In this document: piece by piece, positions 35,162 through 43,681 of the stretch
Layout: each line of letters starts with the position of its first letter
Numbering within the stretch: the stretch's first letter is position 1
Assembly: GCA_002731275.1 (NCBI GenBank)
Contig: PCBK01000033.1
Coordinates: forward strand, 65,198 to 129,197
Direction of reading: 5' to 3'
Origin: Deltaproteobacteria bacterium
GTDB taxonomy: Bacteria; Myxococcota_C; UBA6777
DNA length: 64,000 nt
The notes under the pieces: generated by a model
Told to the model about the DNA's origin: nothing
What the model saw: only the letters and a program-made list of their open reading frames with translations
Database searches by the model: none
Made by a program: the position numbers and the translations under genes

Positions 35162-35275
35162 TGTGGGCTTGCCGCCCACACCCGCTCGGGGAGCAAGCGC
35201 TCCCCAAACCCCGCATAGGCTGCCGCGCTTCGCTTGCCCGGCGCATTGTACCTGCCTTCGCGTCGCGAACACAGA
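35162..35275. repeat. Hairpin-chain element, copy 1
   Basis: A chain of short perfect hairpins: TGTGGGC-ttgcc-GCCCACA (35162-35180), GGGGAGC-aagc-GCTCCCC (35188-35205), then a TGCCGCGCTTCGCTTG segment and TTCGCG-t-CGCGAA (35258-35270). Related modules recur at 38816-38930 with changed stems but preserved pairing. Lies between the TPR fusion gene and the glycosyltransferase gene; the latter's start is 65 bases beyond. Confidence 0.75.
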
Positions 35276-35339
35276 TACAGGAGAAAGACAAAGATGGAGG
35301 GAGTGAGCTCACTTCCCCGCCATGAAAGGAGGACTTGAG

Positions 35340-36518
35340 ATGTTGACGTGTATGCTTGTCATTCTTCTGTTGTGTTGTGCAGGTTGGTGGTGTCTTGGAA
35401 GCATCATGCTGTATAATCTGCGGCGTCTTCAATTGATACCACAGCTCCCTCTTGTCGAGCGAGATACATGGCCAGAGATATCAATCATCGCGCCCGCATG
35501 TAACGAAGCCAAGCATATCAAGCAGGCTATCACGAGCCGCCTCTCACTCGATTATCCATCGCTCCATATCACCATCGTCAACGACCGCTCGACAGATGAG
35601 ACTGGAAAGATTACAGAGCAATTAGCAGTAGAGGACGAGCGGGTTGATGTCGTTCATATAAAAGAACTCCCAGAAGGTTGGTTAGGGAAAGTTCATGCTT
35701 TGAAGAGAGGTGTTGAGGTCAGTGAGAGTGAGTGGATACTGTTCAGTGATGCAGACGTTTATATGATGCCGGGGACGCTGAGACGTGTCATCCATTATTG
35801 TGAAGAACATTCCATTGAAATGCTCGCCGCCTTGCCAGCATTCTCTCGTGGTGGTGTCTTGATGGAAGCGTTGTATGCGATGATGATGAGGGTGTTATAT
35901 GCGGCGAGTATGCCAGGACTCGTCTCATCTTCTCGCTCATCGTATGGCGTCGGCGTGGGTGCATTTACGCTGGTGAGACGTGATGTGTTGTTGGAACATC
36001 AGATCTTTGAAGCCATACGTATGGAAGTCGCAGACGATTTGATGTTGGGTCGCGTCCTCAAGCAAAAAGGGGTCACTTGTTCGGTTTGTGATGGTGTTGG
36101 CGCGATTGAGGTTGAGTTATACGAGACGGCAGGTGATTTTGTAGCAGGTGCCGAGAAGAACGCATGGGCGGTCTCTGCACAATTTAGTTTTCTACGTGGT
36201 ATGTTGGGGTCATTCGCCCTTTGTATGTTTGAGCTGTCTCCATTTTTGCTGTGTCTGCCTTTCTTTCCGTGGTGGGCACAATACATTGGAGGTGTCAGTC
36301 TTATATGGGCGCTAGGTATCTCGACATACGCACGTGCCAAGAACGGTGGTCACCTCTGGGCTGGTCTGTTGTATCCAATGGGATCATTGTTATTTACCTA
36401 TGCGAGTCTACGTGGGACGTGGTTAGGATGGTGGCGTGGAGGGTTGTATTGGAGAGACACATTCTATGAGACAGAGTTGTTCTTAGAACAAACAAAACCA
36501 AGGGATCAGGATCGTTGA
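35340..36518 (+). CDS. Family 2 glycosyltransferase (HpnB-like)
   Basis: 392-residue membrane GT2. Helix at ~3-25, then the GT-A domain with PEISIIAPACNEA, VNDRSTDETG, GWLGKVHALKRGVE and LFSDADVYM (the DxD-like motif), EVADDLMLGRVLKQKG as the acceptor-side acidic motif, and three or four C-terminal helices. The GWxGKxxAL segment is typical of hopene-associated HpnB and related carotenoid glycosyltransferases. AAAGGAGG (35325-35332) sits 7 bases before the ATG at 35340, so the ATG at 35322 that contains it is not used. Third codon positions are visibly richer in T, G and A than in the neighbours, suggesting a different origin. No hopanoid genes are nearby, so the acceptor is unknown. Confidence 0.82.
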   Translation: MLTCMLVILLLCCAGWWCLGSIMLYNLRRLQLIPQLPLVERDTWPEISIIAPACNEAKHIKQAITSRLSLDYPSLHITIVNDRSTDETGKITEQLAVEDERVDVVHIKELPEGWLGKVHALKRGVEVSESEWILFSDADVYMMPGTLRRVIHYCEEHSIEMLAALPAFSRGGVLMEALYAMMMRVLYAASMPGLVSSSRSSYGVGVGAFTLVRRDVLLEHQIFEAIRMEVADDLMLGRVLKQKGVTCSVCDGVGAIEVELYETAGDFVAGAEKNAWAVSAQFSFLRGMLGSFALCMFELSPFLLCLPFFPWWAQYIGGVSLIWALGISTYARAKNGGHLWAGLLYPMGSLLFTYASLRGTWLGWWRGGLYWRDTFYETELFLEQTKPRDQDR

Positions 36519-36526
36519 CACAAACG

Positions 36527-38515
36527 TTAAGAAGAGCGTTTGGAGCGTTGTTTCGAGTGAGCGCGTTTTCGCTTGGAGGGTTTGTGTTTTTTGTGGTGAA
36601 ATGACTTCGGCTTTTTGACTTGCTCTTGCCCTTCGCTCTCGTCACCAACAAGTGTACGTGCGAGCTTGAGCATCCCAATCCCCTTCAGGGTATCGCGAAT
36701 CCACTTGCGATTGTCCTGTTTATACCAAAAGAAGAATTTATGCTGTTCCAGCTTTTGTGATTTTGTCTTCGCTGTATAGGCAGGTTTGAGCGTGTAAGGA
36801 TGGAATCCCGTATAATACATCACCGTCGCGACAGTCATCGGTGTCGGCGTAAAATCCTGCACCTGCTCCAATTGGAAGCCTGCGTCCTTTGTCTCAGCCG
36901 CAAGGTGCGCCATATCTTTCAGCTCGCAACCTGGATGACTCGATATAAAATACGGAATCAACTGTTGATTGAGTCCGTTCTTCTCGTTGATATCGTCAAA
37001 CCTCTCCTTGAATTTGTGGAACAAATCAAACGATGGTTTTCGCATGATCTTCAACACATCATCAGAGGTGTGCTCGGGGGCGATCTTGAGACGACCGGAG
37101 ACGTGATGTGTGACGAGCTGTTCGATGTACTCTTCGGCGTGATTGTCAGGTTGTTTCTCGACAGCCTCACCGACCAACAAGTCATACCGAATCCCACTCG
37201 ACACAAACGCCTTCTTGACTTTGGGGTGCGCTGAGACCTTCCGATAGACATCCAACATGTCGGAGTGGTCCGTATCGAGGTTATAACAGACGTTCGGGAA
37301 AATACACGAAGGACTGACACAGCGGTCACAGATCGCCTGATTTTTGCCCTTCATCTTATACATGTTTCCAGAAGGACCACCAATATCACTGATGTACCCC
37401 TTAAAGTCCTCCATCTCCGCGAGCGCGTCGACCTCCTTCATGATCGAACCCTTTGAACGACTGGCGATCATCTTGCCTTGATGTGCTGAGATCGTACAAA
37501 AACTACAGCCCCCAAAACACCCTCTGTGCATATTGATCGAGAACTTGATCATCTCGTACGCTGGAATGGCCCCGCGTTTCTTGTATTTGGGATGAGGAAG
37601 GCGTGTGTAAGGCAGGTCAAAGGAGCGGTCAATCTCCTGCTCTGTCATCGTTTGGAATGGTGGATTGATCACAAGCTCTCGCGCGCCCACCCGCTGTGTC
37701 AAACGACGAGCAAACTGCTTGTTCGACTCCTGCTCAATGTGTTTGAAGTTACGCGCGAAGGTCTTTTTGTCACCAAGACAGTCTTCATGGGAGGCCAAGG
37801 AGAGGGTGTCCCACTGCTTGTTCTTGGGTAACTCTTCGTCCTCAGCCAACAGGAACGCCGTCTGTGGGATCGTCTTGAGTGAGGAGAATGGGACGCCCTT
37901 CTTAAGCAGCCTGAGCAGCATGAGCAGTGGCTGTTCACCCATACCATAGACGAGCATATCCGCCCCGCTCTCTTCGAGGATAGAGGGCTTCAACTGGTCG
38001 GACCAGTAATCGTAGTGGGTGACACGACGAAGAGAGGCTTCGATGCCACCGAGCACAACGGGGACATCAGGGTAGACCTTCTTGAGACATTGTGTGTAGG
38101 TAACGCTGGCATAATCGGGCCGAAAACCTGATTCACCACCTGGAGTATAAGCGTCATTGGAACGCAAGCGCCGATTGGCCGTATATTTATTGACCATCGA
38201 GTCCATACATCCAGCCGTCACACCAAAGAACAAGCGAGGTTTTCCGAGCTTCTTGAAGTCACGTAGATCATCCTGCCAATTGGGCTGGGGGATGATAGCG
38301 ATATTCAAGCCCATGCTCTCGATCAAACGACCAATCACAGCGGTCCCAAATGCCGGATGATCGACATAGGCATCACCTGATATCAGGATGACGTCGAGCT
38401 CCTCCCAGCCGCGTTTTTTAACCTCTTTTTTGGTCGTTGGAAGCCAATCAGTGATCGGTCGCATCCGTTGTTCAACCGGACGAATCACCTTTTTTTTTGC
38501 TGAAGTCTCGGACAT
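36527..38515 (-). CDS. ygiQ: YgiQ family radical SAM protein
   Basis: 662-residue UPF0313/YgiQ protein. N-terminal domain: DVILISGDAYVDHPAFGTAVIGR, with IEASLRRVTHYDYWSD following. Radical SAM cluster motif HRGCFGGCSFC (C-x3-C-x2-C) around residue 335, then ASRSKGSIMKEV and APEHTSDDVLKIM. The long Lys/Arg/His-rich C-terminal tail (last ~45 residues) is a common but variable addition. The gene is convergent with the glycosyltransferase (8 bases between stops). The reaction of YgiQ proteins is not settled. AAAGG lies 7 bases before the ATG. Confidence 0.93.
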   Translation of the reverse strand: MSETSAKKKVIRPVEQRMRPITDWLPTTKKEVKKRGWEELDVILISGDAYVDHPAFGTAVIGRLIESMGLNIAIIPQPNWQDDLRDFKKLGKPRLFFGVTAGCMDSMVNKYTANRRLRSNDAYTPGGESGFRPDYASVTYTQCLKKVYPDVPVVLGGIEASLRRVTHYDYWSDQLKPSILEESGADMLVYGMGEQPLLMLLRLLKKGVPFSSLKTIPQTAFLLAEDEELPKNKQWDTLSLASHEDCLGDKKTFARNFKHIEQESNKQFARRLTQRVGARELVINPPFQTMTEQEIDRSFDLPYTRLPHPKYKKRGAIPAYEMIKFSINMHRGCFGGCSFCTISAHQGKMIASRSKGSIMKEVDALAEMEDFKGYISDIGGPSGNMYKMKGKNQAICDRCVSPSCIFPNVCYNLDTDHSDMLDVYRKVSAHPKVKKAFVSSGIRYDLLVGEAVEKQPDNHAEEYIEQLVTHHVSGRLKIAPEHTSDDVLKIMRKPSFDLFHKFKERFDDINEKNGLNQQLIPYFISSHPGCELKDMAHLAAETKDAGFQLEQVQDFTPTPMTVATVMYYTGFHPYTLKPAYTAKTKSQKLEQHKFFFWYKQDNRKWIRDTLKGIGMLKLARTLVGDESEGQEQVKKPKSFHHKKHKPSKRKRAHSKQRSKRSS

Positions 38516-38967
38516 AACACACCTTTTGCCTATACCATCGATGAAAGTCTACCCCATCGCTATAGTTTGCGATGGACGTGCTCATATGGATAGTCTGTCA
38601 AACGAGAAAGTGCAAGGGGTTTTTGAGTGGATGCGCTTGAAAGAAGGTGTCCATTCCTCATCCAGCACTCCGATGTCTCGAAACATGTGTGGGGGATTCG
38701 TGTGAAGAATACTGTAGTCGGCCTTGTCAATCAGATGCAGATTGCTCCGAGGCGTACCCAAGCTGCTCGTTGGCCCGACTCTGTAGAAAAGCAAGAATGC
38801 CGAAAACTTGCCCCTGACAGCTGCCGCGCTCCGCTTGTCTCTGTGGACTTGCCGTCCACACCAGCCTGGGGTTTTCACCCCAGACCCCACGATACTTCGT
38901 ATCGTCTGTGTTGCGCTCTTCGAGCGCTGACGCAAAACGACTCCCTCCAGGGTCAAGAATGCCCCCA
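38516..38967. other. Intergenic region carrying hairpin-chain element
   Basis: 452 bases between the divergent 5' end of ygiQ and the 3' end of the sugar dehydrogenase gene. The ygiQ promoter must lie at its left. Apart from the hairpin-chain element at 38816-38930 I see no feature. Open frames of 100-150 codons here lack ribosome sites and read through the hairpins, so they are not called. Confidence 0.5.
38816..38930. repeat. Hairpin-chain element, copy 2
   Basis: Modules in order: a CTGCCGCGCTCCGCTTG segment (38821-38837), TGTGGAC-ttgcc-GTCCACA (38842-38860), CTGGGGT-tttc-ACCCCAG (38866-38883), ACGATAC-ttc-GTATCGT (38889-38905), GCGCTC-ttc-GAGCGC (38913-38927). All stems are perfect. The ttgcc hairpin is the copy-1 hairpin with a G:C to A:T change in both arms, i.e. 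compensatory change. Confidence 0.75.
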
Positions 38968-40119
38968 TCACTTCGATGTCAACCTCAAAATATGGTCTTT
39001 GTCTTTGGGACAATTGCCCCGCCCATCGCAATTACTCGTCGTGACATACAATTCACCATCCGGCCCCATCATGACTTCGCGAAGACGTCCATGACCAGAT
39101 GGCGCGTCTCCCAGAAAATAGACCTCATGTTTACTCAGCTTCCTTTGAGCATCAAACACCACACGATGTAAGTGCTTGGCACCGAGCGCACCGATAAGTA
39201 GATTGCCTTGCCAGTCGGGAAAGCGAGTACCTGTGTACAACGCGGCACCACCAGGAGGCACAGCTTTGGCCCACGTTAACAGTGGAGACAAGAGCCCTTC
39301 AGAAGATTCACACGCGTAGATATTCGGCCAACCGAGATTCTCACCAGCTTTGGCAATGTGCACCTCGTCGTGATCTCGGCGTCCAACCATCTCGCCACTT
39401 GGACCGTGATCAGTGACGACCATCGTCTTACTATCCAGCCAGTCAAACCCCTGTGTATTACGAATACCAATGATGTATGCGGCCTTCCCAGACCAGGGAT
39501 TGTCAGCAGGGATATCCCCTTCAGGTGTCACGCGCAAAATCTTTCCAGCGAGGCTGTCTTTGTCCTGTGCAAGAGAAGGTTGACGAGCATCACCTGTCCC
39601 AATGTACAACATCCCATCAGGCCCGAATCGCAGCCTACCACCGTTGTGAAAACGCGCAGCTGGGATATCATCGAGGATAATCTTATCGTCTGTTGCGTTC
39701 GTACTGTCAGGAGATAGCTTGTATCGATGCACTCGATTGATCGTCTTTCCGTCTTTGTTGAGTGTGTAATACAAGTAGAAGAACCGATTCTTGGAAAATG
39801 AAGGATGCAATGCAAGCCCGAGCAGACCACCTTCCCCACCAGAGGTATCCTGGACAGTCAGAACAACTTTGTCCATGAGCTTCCCATCTTTGATCAACCT
39901 GACACGTCCAGGACGCTCTGTCACCAAGACCTCCGTCTTCGATACAAAGCCAAGTCCCCAGGGCACTTCCAAGCCTGTGACCCAAGGCTTCAACGCAACC
40001 TTGCTGGTTCCATCAGGTCCAAACCCTCCCTCTTGCCGCTGACACGTAGGTTCCGTCGATTTTCTCTCACAAGAACAACCCATGACCAACACAAGCACCA
40101 GACATATCCATCGCAACAT
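38968..40119 (-). CDS. PQQ-dependent sugar (glucose/sorbosone-type) dehydrogenase lipoprotein
   Basis: 383-residue six-bladed propeller of the soluble glucose/aldose sugar dehydrogenase (YliI/GSDH) family, exported as a lipoprotein: MLRWICLVLVLVMGCSC. Family landmarks: LEVPWGLGF with ERPGRVRLI, GGEGGLLGLALHPSF, ARFHNGGRLRFGPDGMLYIGTGD (the His/Arg cofactor region), GIRNTQGFDW and AGENLGWPN. It would oxidise aldoses in the periplasm with PQQ as cofactor; no PQQ biosynthesis genes are in view. The start at 40119 has GGGAG 5-6 bases upstream; an upstream TTG (40137) is unlikely. Single gene on the minus strand. Confidence 0.9.
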   Translation of the reverse strand: MLRWICLVLVLVMGCSCERKSTEPTCQRQEGGFGPDGTSKVALKPWVTGLEVPWGLGFVSKTEVLVTERPGRVRLIKDGKLMDKVVLTVQDTSGGEGGLLGLALHPSFSKNRFFYLYYTLNKDGKTINRVHRYKLSPDSTNATDDKIILDDIPAARFHNGGRLRFGPDGMLYIGTGDARQPSLAQDKDSLAGKILRVTPEGDIPADNPWSGKAAYIIGIRNTQGFDWLDSKTMVVTDHGPSGEMVGRRDHDEVHIAKAGENLGWPNIYACESSEGLLSPLLTWAKAVPPGGAALYTGTRFPDWQGNLLIGALGAKHLHRVVFDAQRKLSKHEVYFLGDAPSGHGRLREVMMGPDGELYVTTSNCDGRGNCPKDKDHILRLTSK

Positions 40120-40410
40120 ACACACTCCCAATGTCAAAGGAACTCAAAGACTCCACACAAAAATGGATGCAAAAACCAACAGAATCAAGGGCCACACAAA
40201 AAGAACACAAAGGGTGCAACTTTTCGAAAAGCCAAAGCATCAATAAGAAAGAGAGCAAGCACCGCAAAAAGATCACGAAGGTGTCGACACTTCAGAAAAA
40301 GAACATATGTCATTTTTGGACGAACAGCGTCGTCATGTAAAAAGAGTGAAGCCCGCTCCATGATAGCCACAATGGTTTGAGACCGTTGTAAATAAAGGAG
40401 AACCCCAATC

Positions 40411-40887
40411 ATGAAGAGTGAAAAGATCGCGTTATTGTGTCTGGTACTGTCCTGTATACCTTTGTGTTCATGTGCTTTGCTGAAATCGACAAAGCGCTCG
40501 TACAAAACTCTCCCAAGTGGAAAACTTGTCGACAAAACAGACCTCCAAGAGGCCAAGAAGAAAGTTGAAGCTCTGTTTCGATTTGAGTACGCATGCAAAA
40601 GTGAGCTTTCTTTCAATGTTCTTGATTTGCGATGGAACTCCCCAAGGTTGATAGGTGTCATCGGATGCGGTCAACGTGTAGTGTACGTCAACTTCAATGT
40701 GAGAGTTGAGGGGGGCGAGTGGTATCGCAACACAGAGAGAGCCAAGAAATACGCAGGCCTTCAAAAAATGCGACACTTGCGAAGACGAATGAACGCTTTA
40801 CGTGCCAGGAAAAATGCGGAGATACAAGCATTGAAAGAAAGGCTGGAGACACAAAGCTCCCAAAATGATCGTAGACATCGTCACTGA
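40411..40887 (+). CDS. Small lipoprotein of unknown function
   Basis: 158 residues, not recognised. Signal peptide MKSEKIALLCLVLSCIPLCSC with a lipobox-like PLCSC/CSCA end. Middle region has two cysteines (YACKSELSFNVLDLR and VIGCGQRVVYVNFNVR) in alternating beta-like segments, and the C-terminal ~45 residues form a basic helix rich in Arg, Lys and Glu. A conserved small periplasmic fold is possible. AAGGAGA lies 9 bases upstream. Base use is less C-rich than the surroundings. Confidence 0.65.
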   Translation: MKSEKIALLCLVLSCIPLCSCALLKSTKRSYKTLPSGKLVDKTDLQEAKKKVEALFRFEYACKSELSFNVLDLRWNSPRLIGVIGCGQRVVYVNFNVRVEGGEWYRNTERAKKYAGLQKMRHLRRRMNALRARKNAEIQALKERLETQSSQNDRRHRH

Positions 40888-40917
40888 GCCCACAACAAGG
40901 GAACAGGACCCCCTCAG

Positions 40918-41058
40918 ACGGGCTTCTCTCGCCAGCTCCCCCTGCAGCTCAACTGCGTTGGCAAGGGGAGCGATACATATCAAACGAGATATCGCAATAC
41001 AAGCTAAATCATCGTATATATCGGTTAATGGGTCTATCCTCTCGAAAGGCTTGAGAGG
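40918..41058. repeat. Repeat unit C, copy 1
   Basis: Runs from GACGGGCTTCTCTCGCCAG through GGGGAGCGATACATATCAAA and CGTATATATCGG to the hairpin CCTCTC-gaaaggctt-GAGAGG (41038-41058). A second copy lies at 41267-41465. No gene is supported in the whole 40888-42649 interval, which consists of these and the following repeat families. Confidence 0.8.
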
Positions 41059-41140
41059 AGGGATTCGTTTGGTTTGTTTGGTTGGTACCACCGGGACAGG
41101 CATGGGATTTGTTTGGTCGGAAACACCGGGGCAGGCATGG

Positions 41141-41256
41141 GATTCGTTTGGTTGGTATCACCGGGTTCAAACCCGGTGCTATAGAGAGGGTACGCTCGCC
41201 TCAAAGGCTCGCATTGCTCTGAATGAGGCGGGACTCAAAGTCCCACCTCAACGCAC
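41141..41256. repeat. ACCGGGTT hairpin element, copy 1 (left flank)
   Basis: About 115 bases containing ACCGGGTT-ca-AACCCGGT (41160-41177), GCTATAGAGAG, a CGCTCGCC/GGCTCGC stretch, and GGGACT-caa-AGTCCC (41230-41244). A direct copy with many substitutions is at 42427-42540. Just upstream, at 41088-41160, ACCGGGGCAGGCATGGGATT-like units occur in tandem. Confidence 0.85.
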
Positions 41257-41266
41257 AAACACCAGA

Positions 41267-41465
41267 CGGGCTTCTCTCTCCAACTCCCCCTGCTGACGTG
41301 CTTTTTATCGGGTAAGTTTTTACTTGCCCCTGCTTTCTATCCAAACATTGATATTCCGGCTTTGCAGGGGGAGCGATACATATCAAATTGTACGTCGCCA
41401 TACAAACGAAATCTTCGTATATATCGGCTGGTTTCCCCCTCCTCTCGAAAGGTTTGAGAGGAGGG
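41267..41465. repeat. Repeat unit C, copy 2
   Basis: Begins GACGGGCTTCTCTCTCCAAC. A perfect 10-base inverted repeat CTCCCCCTGC (41284-41293) / GCAGGGGGAG (41364-41373) brackets a 70-base segment. It ends in the 10-base hairpin CCCTCCTCTC-gaaaggttt-GAGAGGAGGG (41437-41465). Confidence 0.8.
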
Positions 41466-42338
41466 AAGAGCCGGAGGCTCAGGGAGGAGAGTTTGTTGAG
41501 GTGGATGATTGCAAGCGAAGACGCAAAAAACCCACTGCAACTTCGCGAGCAAAAAGAAATCCAAGGATGTCGCCTGCGACATACGTCTGAAAGAAGGGGA
41601 TGATTTGGTGGAACTAGGGGAGTTTGCGGAGACGCAAGTGCAACGTCCACCGGAACAGATTTCTAGCTAAACCCCGTATATATCGGCTAAACCCCCCCTT
41701 TTTCTCCCAAGGCTGGAGAGAAAGGGGTTGGGGGATTGTGAGGTTTGTTGAGGCATATGTTGCAAAGCGTACGGAGCAAATAAGCCCGACGAGGGCGCTT
41801 GCTTTGGACGCAAGTGCAACGTCCGCCGGAGCAGATTTCAAGCTAAACCCCGTGTATGTCGGCTGGTTTGTCCCTCCTCTCGAAAGGCTTGAGAGGAAGG
41901 AAGGAGCGAAGCGACAGGGTGGTGAGTTTGTTGAGGCGGATGATTGCAAGTGAAGACGCAAAAAACCCACTGAAAGTGCGCAAGCAACTGAGCACTACAA
42001 GGATATGGCTTGCTATATCCGCCTGGAAGAAGGGGACGAACTCGTGGAATCAGGGGAGTTTGCGGAGACACAAGTGCAACGTCCGCCGGAACTGAAATCT
42101 AGAATCCCTCGTATATACCGTTTGAATTGGTCCCTCCTCTCGAAAGGCTTGAGAGGAGGGAAGAGCCGAAGGCTCAGGGTGGTGAGTTTGTTGAGGCATA
42201 TGTTGCAAAGCGTACGGAGCAAATAAGCCCGACGAGGGCGCTTGCTTTGGACGCAAGTGCAACGTCTGCCGGATCAAATCCCAAGCAAAACCCCGTGTAT
42301 ATCGACAGGTTGGTCCCTCCTCTCGAAAGGCTTGAGAG
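41437..42338. repeat. Composite A-B-A-B repeat array with conserved hairpin
   Basis: The hairpin CCCTCCTCTC-gaaaggctt-GAGAGGAGGG recurs at 41437, 41872, 42132 and 42315 (last truncated), with a diverged version at 41697. Spacings alternate about 260 and 175-183 bases: unit A (GATGATTGCAAG...GAAGACGCAAAAAACCCACT) and unit B (GTTTGTTGAGGCATATGTTG...AGCCCGACGAGGGCGCTTGC). Both end in CAAGTGCAACGTC(C/T)(G/A)CCGGA and CCCCGT(A/G)TAT(A/G)TCG. The order A-B-A-B has a period near 434 bases. Reading frames in it are short, broken and lack ribosome sites. Confidence 0.85.
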
Positions 42339-42426
42339 CTTGTTGGGTTGTTTCGTATCCTTCGGGCGTATTTTTTTAACGAACGTGTCTGGAGACAGGT
42401 GCATGGATTGAATCATTGGATAGATG

Positions 42427-42540
42427 GATGTGTTTGGTTGGTGTCACCGGGTTAAAACCCGGTGCTATAGAGAGCGTACGCTCGCCATAAAGGCTCACAT
42501 CGACCTGAATTGGGCAGGTCTAAAGACCAGCCTCAACACA
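42427..42540. repeat. ACCGGGTT hairpin element, copy 2 (right flank)
   Basis: Direct copy of the element at 41141-41256: ACCGGGTT-aa-AACCCGGT (42446-42463), then GCTATAGAGAGCGTACGCTCGCC and an AGGTCT-aa-AGACC stem where copy 1 has GGGACT/AGTCCC. The changed stem bases keep pairing. The remaining 42541-42649 has no recognisable feature. Confidence 0.85.
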
Positions 42541-42649
42541 TTGAACCTCATCAAATATCATACCTGCTCCTGCACCTTACCCCACACAACATTGAGGTCG
42601 GACACAAGGCCCGACTCTACGAACAAAATGCAACATCATATTTATTTAC

Positions 42650-43654
42650 TTACTTCGCCTTGACTGGCGTGGGGACAACCCTTTGCAAAAATGCATACTG
42701 GTCCTGCCAACACACCCGCGACCGTTCCTGCCATGTGAGTGCGTGAAAAGCGTGTAAGCCACCGGGATAATATTTAATCTCAGAAGGTGCACCTAACGCT
42801 TCGAGCGCAGCGTGATAACGTCTTGTGTCATCCAAGATGGGGTCTTTCGTCCCGACAAATGTAAAACTGGGCGGCAATGGTCTCTGAGGCTGCTCACCTC
42901 GCTCCAAAAAGACGAGCGGATCGGCGAGAGGATAATTTTCTGCGACCGCATCAACATCGCGAAATGACACATCCTTCGGAATGTAGGCCGGCGCAATCCC
43001 ACGAATCCGACTCGCCACAAACGGAGGGATCGGACGACGCCTCATAAATCGCTCACCATCACTCGCCTGCAACAATCCACACGCTGGTATGATCGCCTTG
43101 AGAGAAGGATTCGCGGCGTAGACATCTTTGGCCCATGGCTCCGTCTCTTCGTAACACGCCGCGAGCTGAAGTCCCAACGCCAAATTGGCCCCCGCGGATT
43201 CACCAGAGAGTACAATCTGGTCGATGTCTCCACCATACTTATGTGCGTTCTCCAACACCCACAAGAAGGCATCCATCGTGTCACGTAATCCTGCTGGATA
43301 GCGATGTGCAGGCGCCAAACGATAATTGATATTGAAGACGATATACCCCTGCTTCGCAAAACGTAGACCAAAGACCCAATGTGTCTCCTTCGAGAGGATC
43401 TGAAAGGCCCCACCATGTACGTAAAACAAAATGGGATGTTTACCGTGGAGTTCTTTGGGTTTGTACACATCAAGCAGAAAGTCCTCACCCCCTTGTTTGT
43501 ATGGGATATCCTTGAGCACCTCGACACCATGACGTGCCGGCGAAGCCTTAGGACTGAGCTTCCCCATACCACTCAACCCCTCAAAGAAGGTCCGCATCAT
43601 CAGCAAACCGGCATACCGTTTCCATCTCTTCCGAAGACTCTTCTTTTGACTCAC
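42650..43654 (-). CDS. Alpha/beta-hydrolase, HSL-type esterase
   Basis: 334-residue esterase of the hormone-sensitive-lipase group. Motifs: YVHGGAFQ (oxyanion hole), GESAGANLAL (nucleophile Ser), VGTKDPILDD (acid) and GGLHAFHAL (His). NINYRLAPAHRYPAGLRD is the usual strand-helix before the nucleophile. A basic helix at the N-terminus (KKSLRKRWKRYAG) may attach it to the membrane. The start is GTG at 43654 with AGGAG 6 bases upstream. It follows the GH57 gene on the same strand with a 27-base gap, so it may belong to that operon. Natural substrate unknown. Confidence 0.88.
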   Translation of the reverse strand: MSQKKSLRKRWKRYAGLLMMRTFFEGLSGMGKLSPKASPARHGVEVLKDIPYKQGGEDFLLDVYKPKELHGKHPILFYVHGGAFQILSKETHWVFGLRFAKQGYIVFNINYRLAPAHRYPAGLRDTMDAFLWVLENAHKYGGDIDQIVLSGESAGANLALGLQLAACYEETEPWAKDVYAANPSLKAIIPACGLLQASDGERFMRRRPIPPFVASRIRGIAPAYIPKDVSFRDVDAVAENYPLADPLVFLERGEQPQRPLPPSFTFVGTKDPILDDTRRYHAALEALGAPSEIKYYPGGLHAFHALTWQERSRVCWQDQYAFLQRVVPTPVKAK

Positions 43655-43681
43655 GTGTCGCTCCTGTTGTCGTCTATGGAC

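Noticed and set aside
38582..39031. 149-codon open frame on the minus strand
   Set aside because: It runs through the hairpin-chain element and into the sugar dehydrogenase gene's 3' end, lacks a ribosome site and has no recognisable domain.
40131..40340. 69-codon Lys-rich open frame between sugar dehydrogenase and the small lipoprotein
   Set aside because: No ribosome site, low-complexity sequence, and it begins inside the leader of the divergent gene; too weak to call.
41260..42340. Integron cassette array (attC sites) as explanation of the regular hairpins
   Set aside because: No integrase is present, no cassette genes lie between the repeats and no GTTRRRY/RYYYAAC core pairs could be seen.
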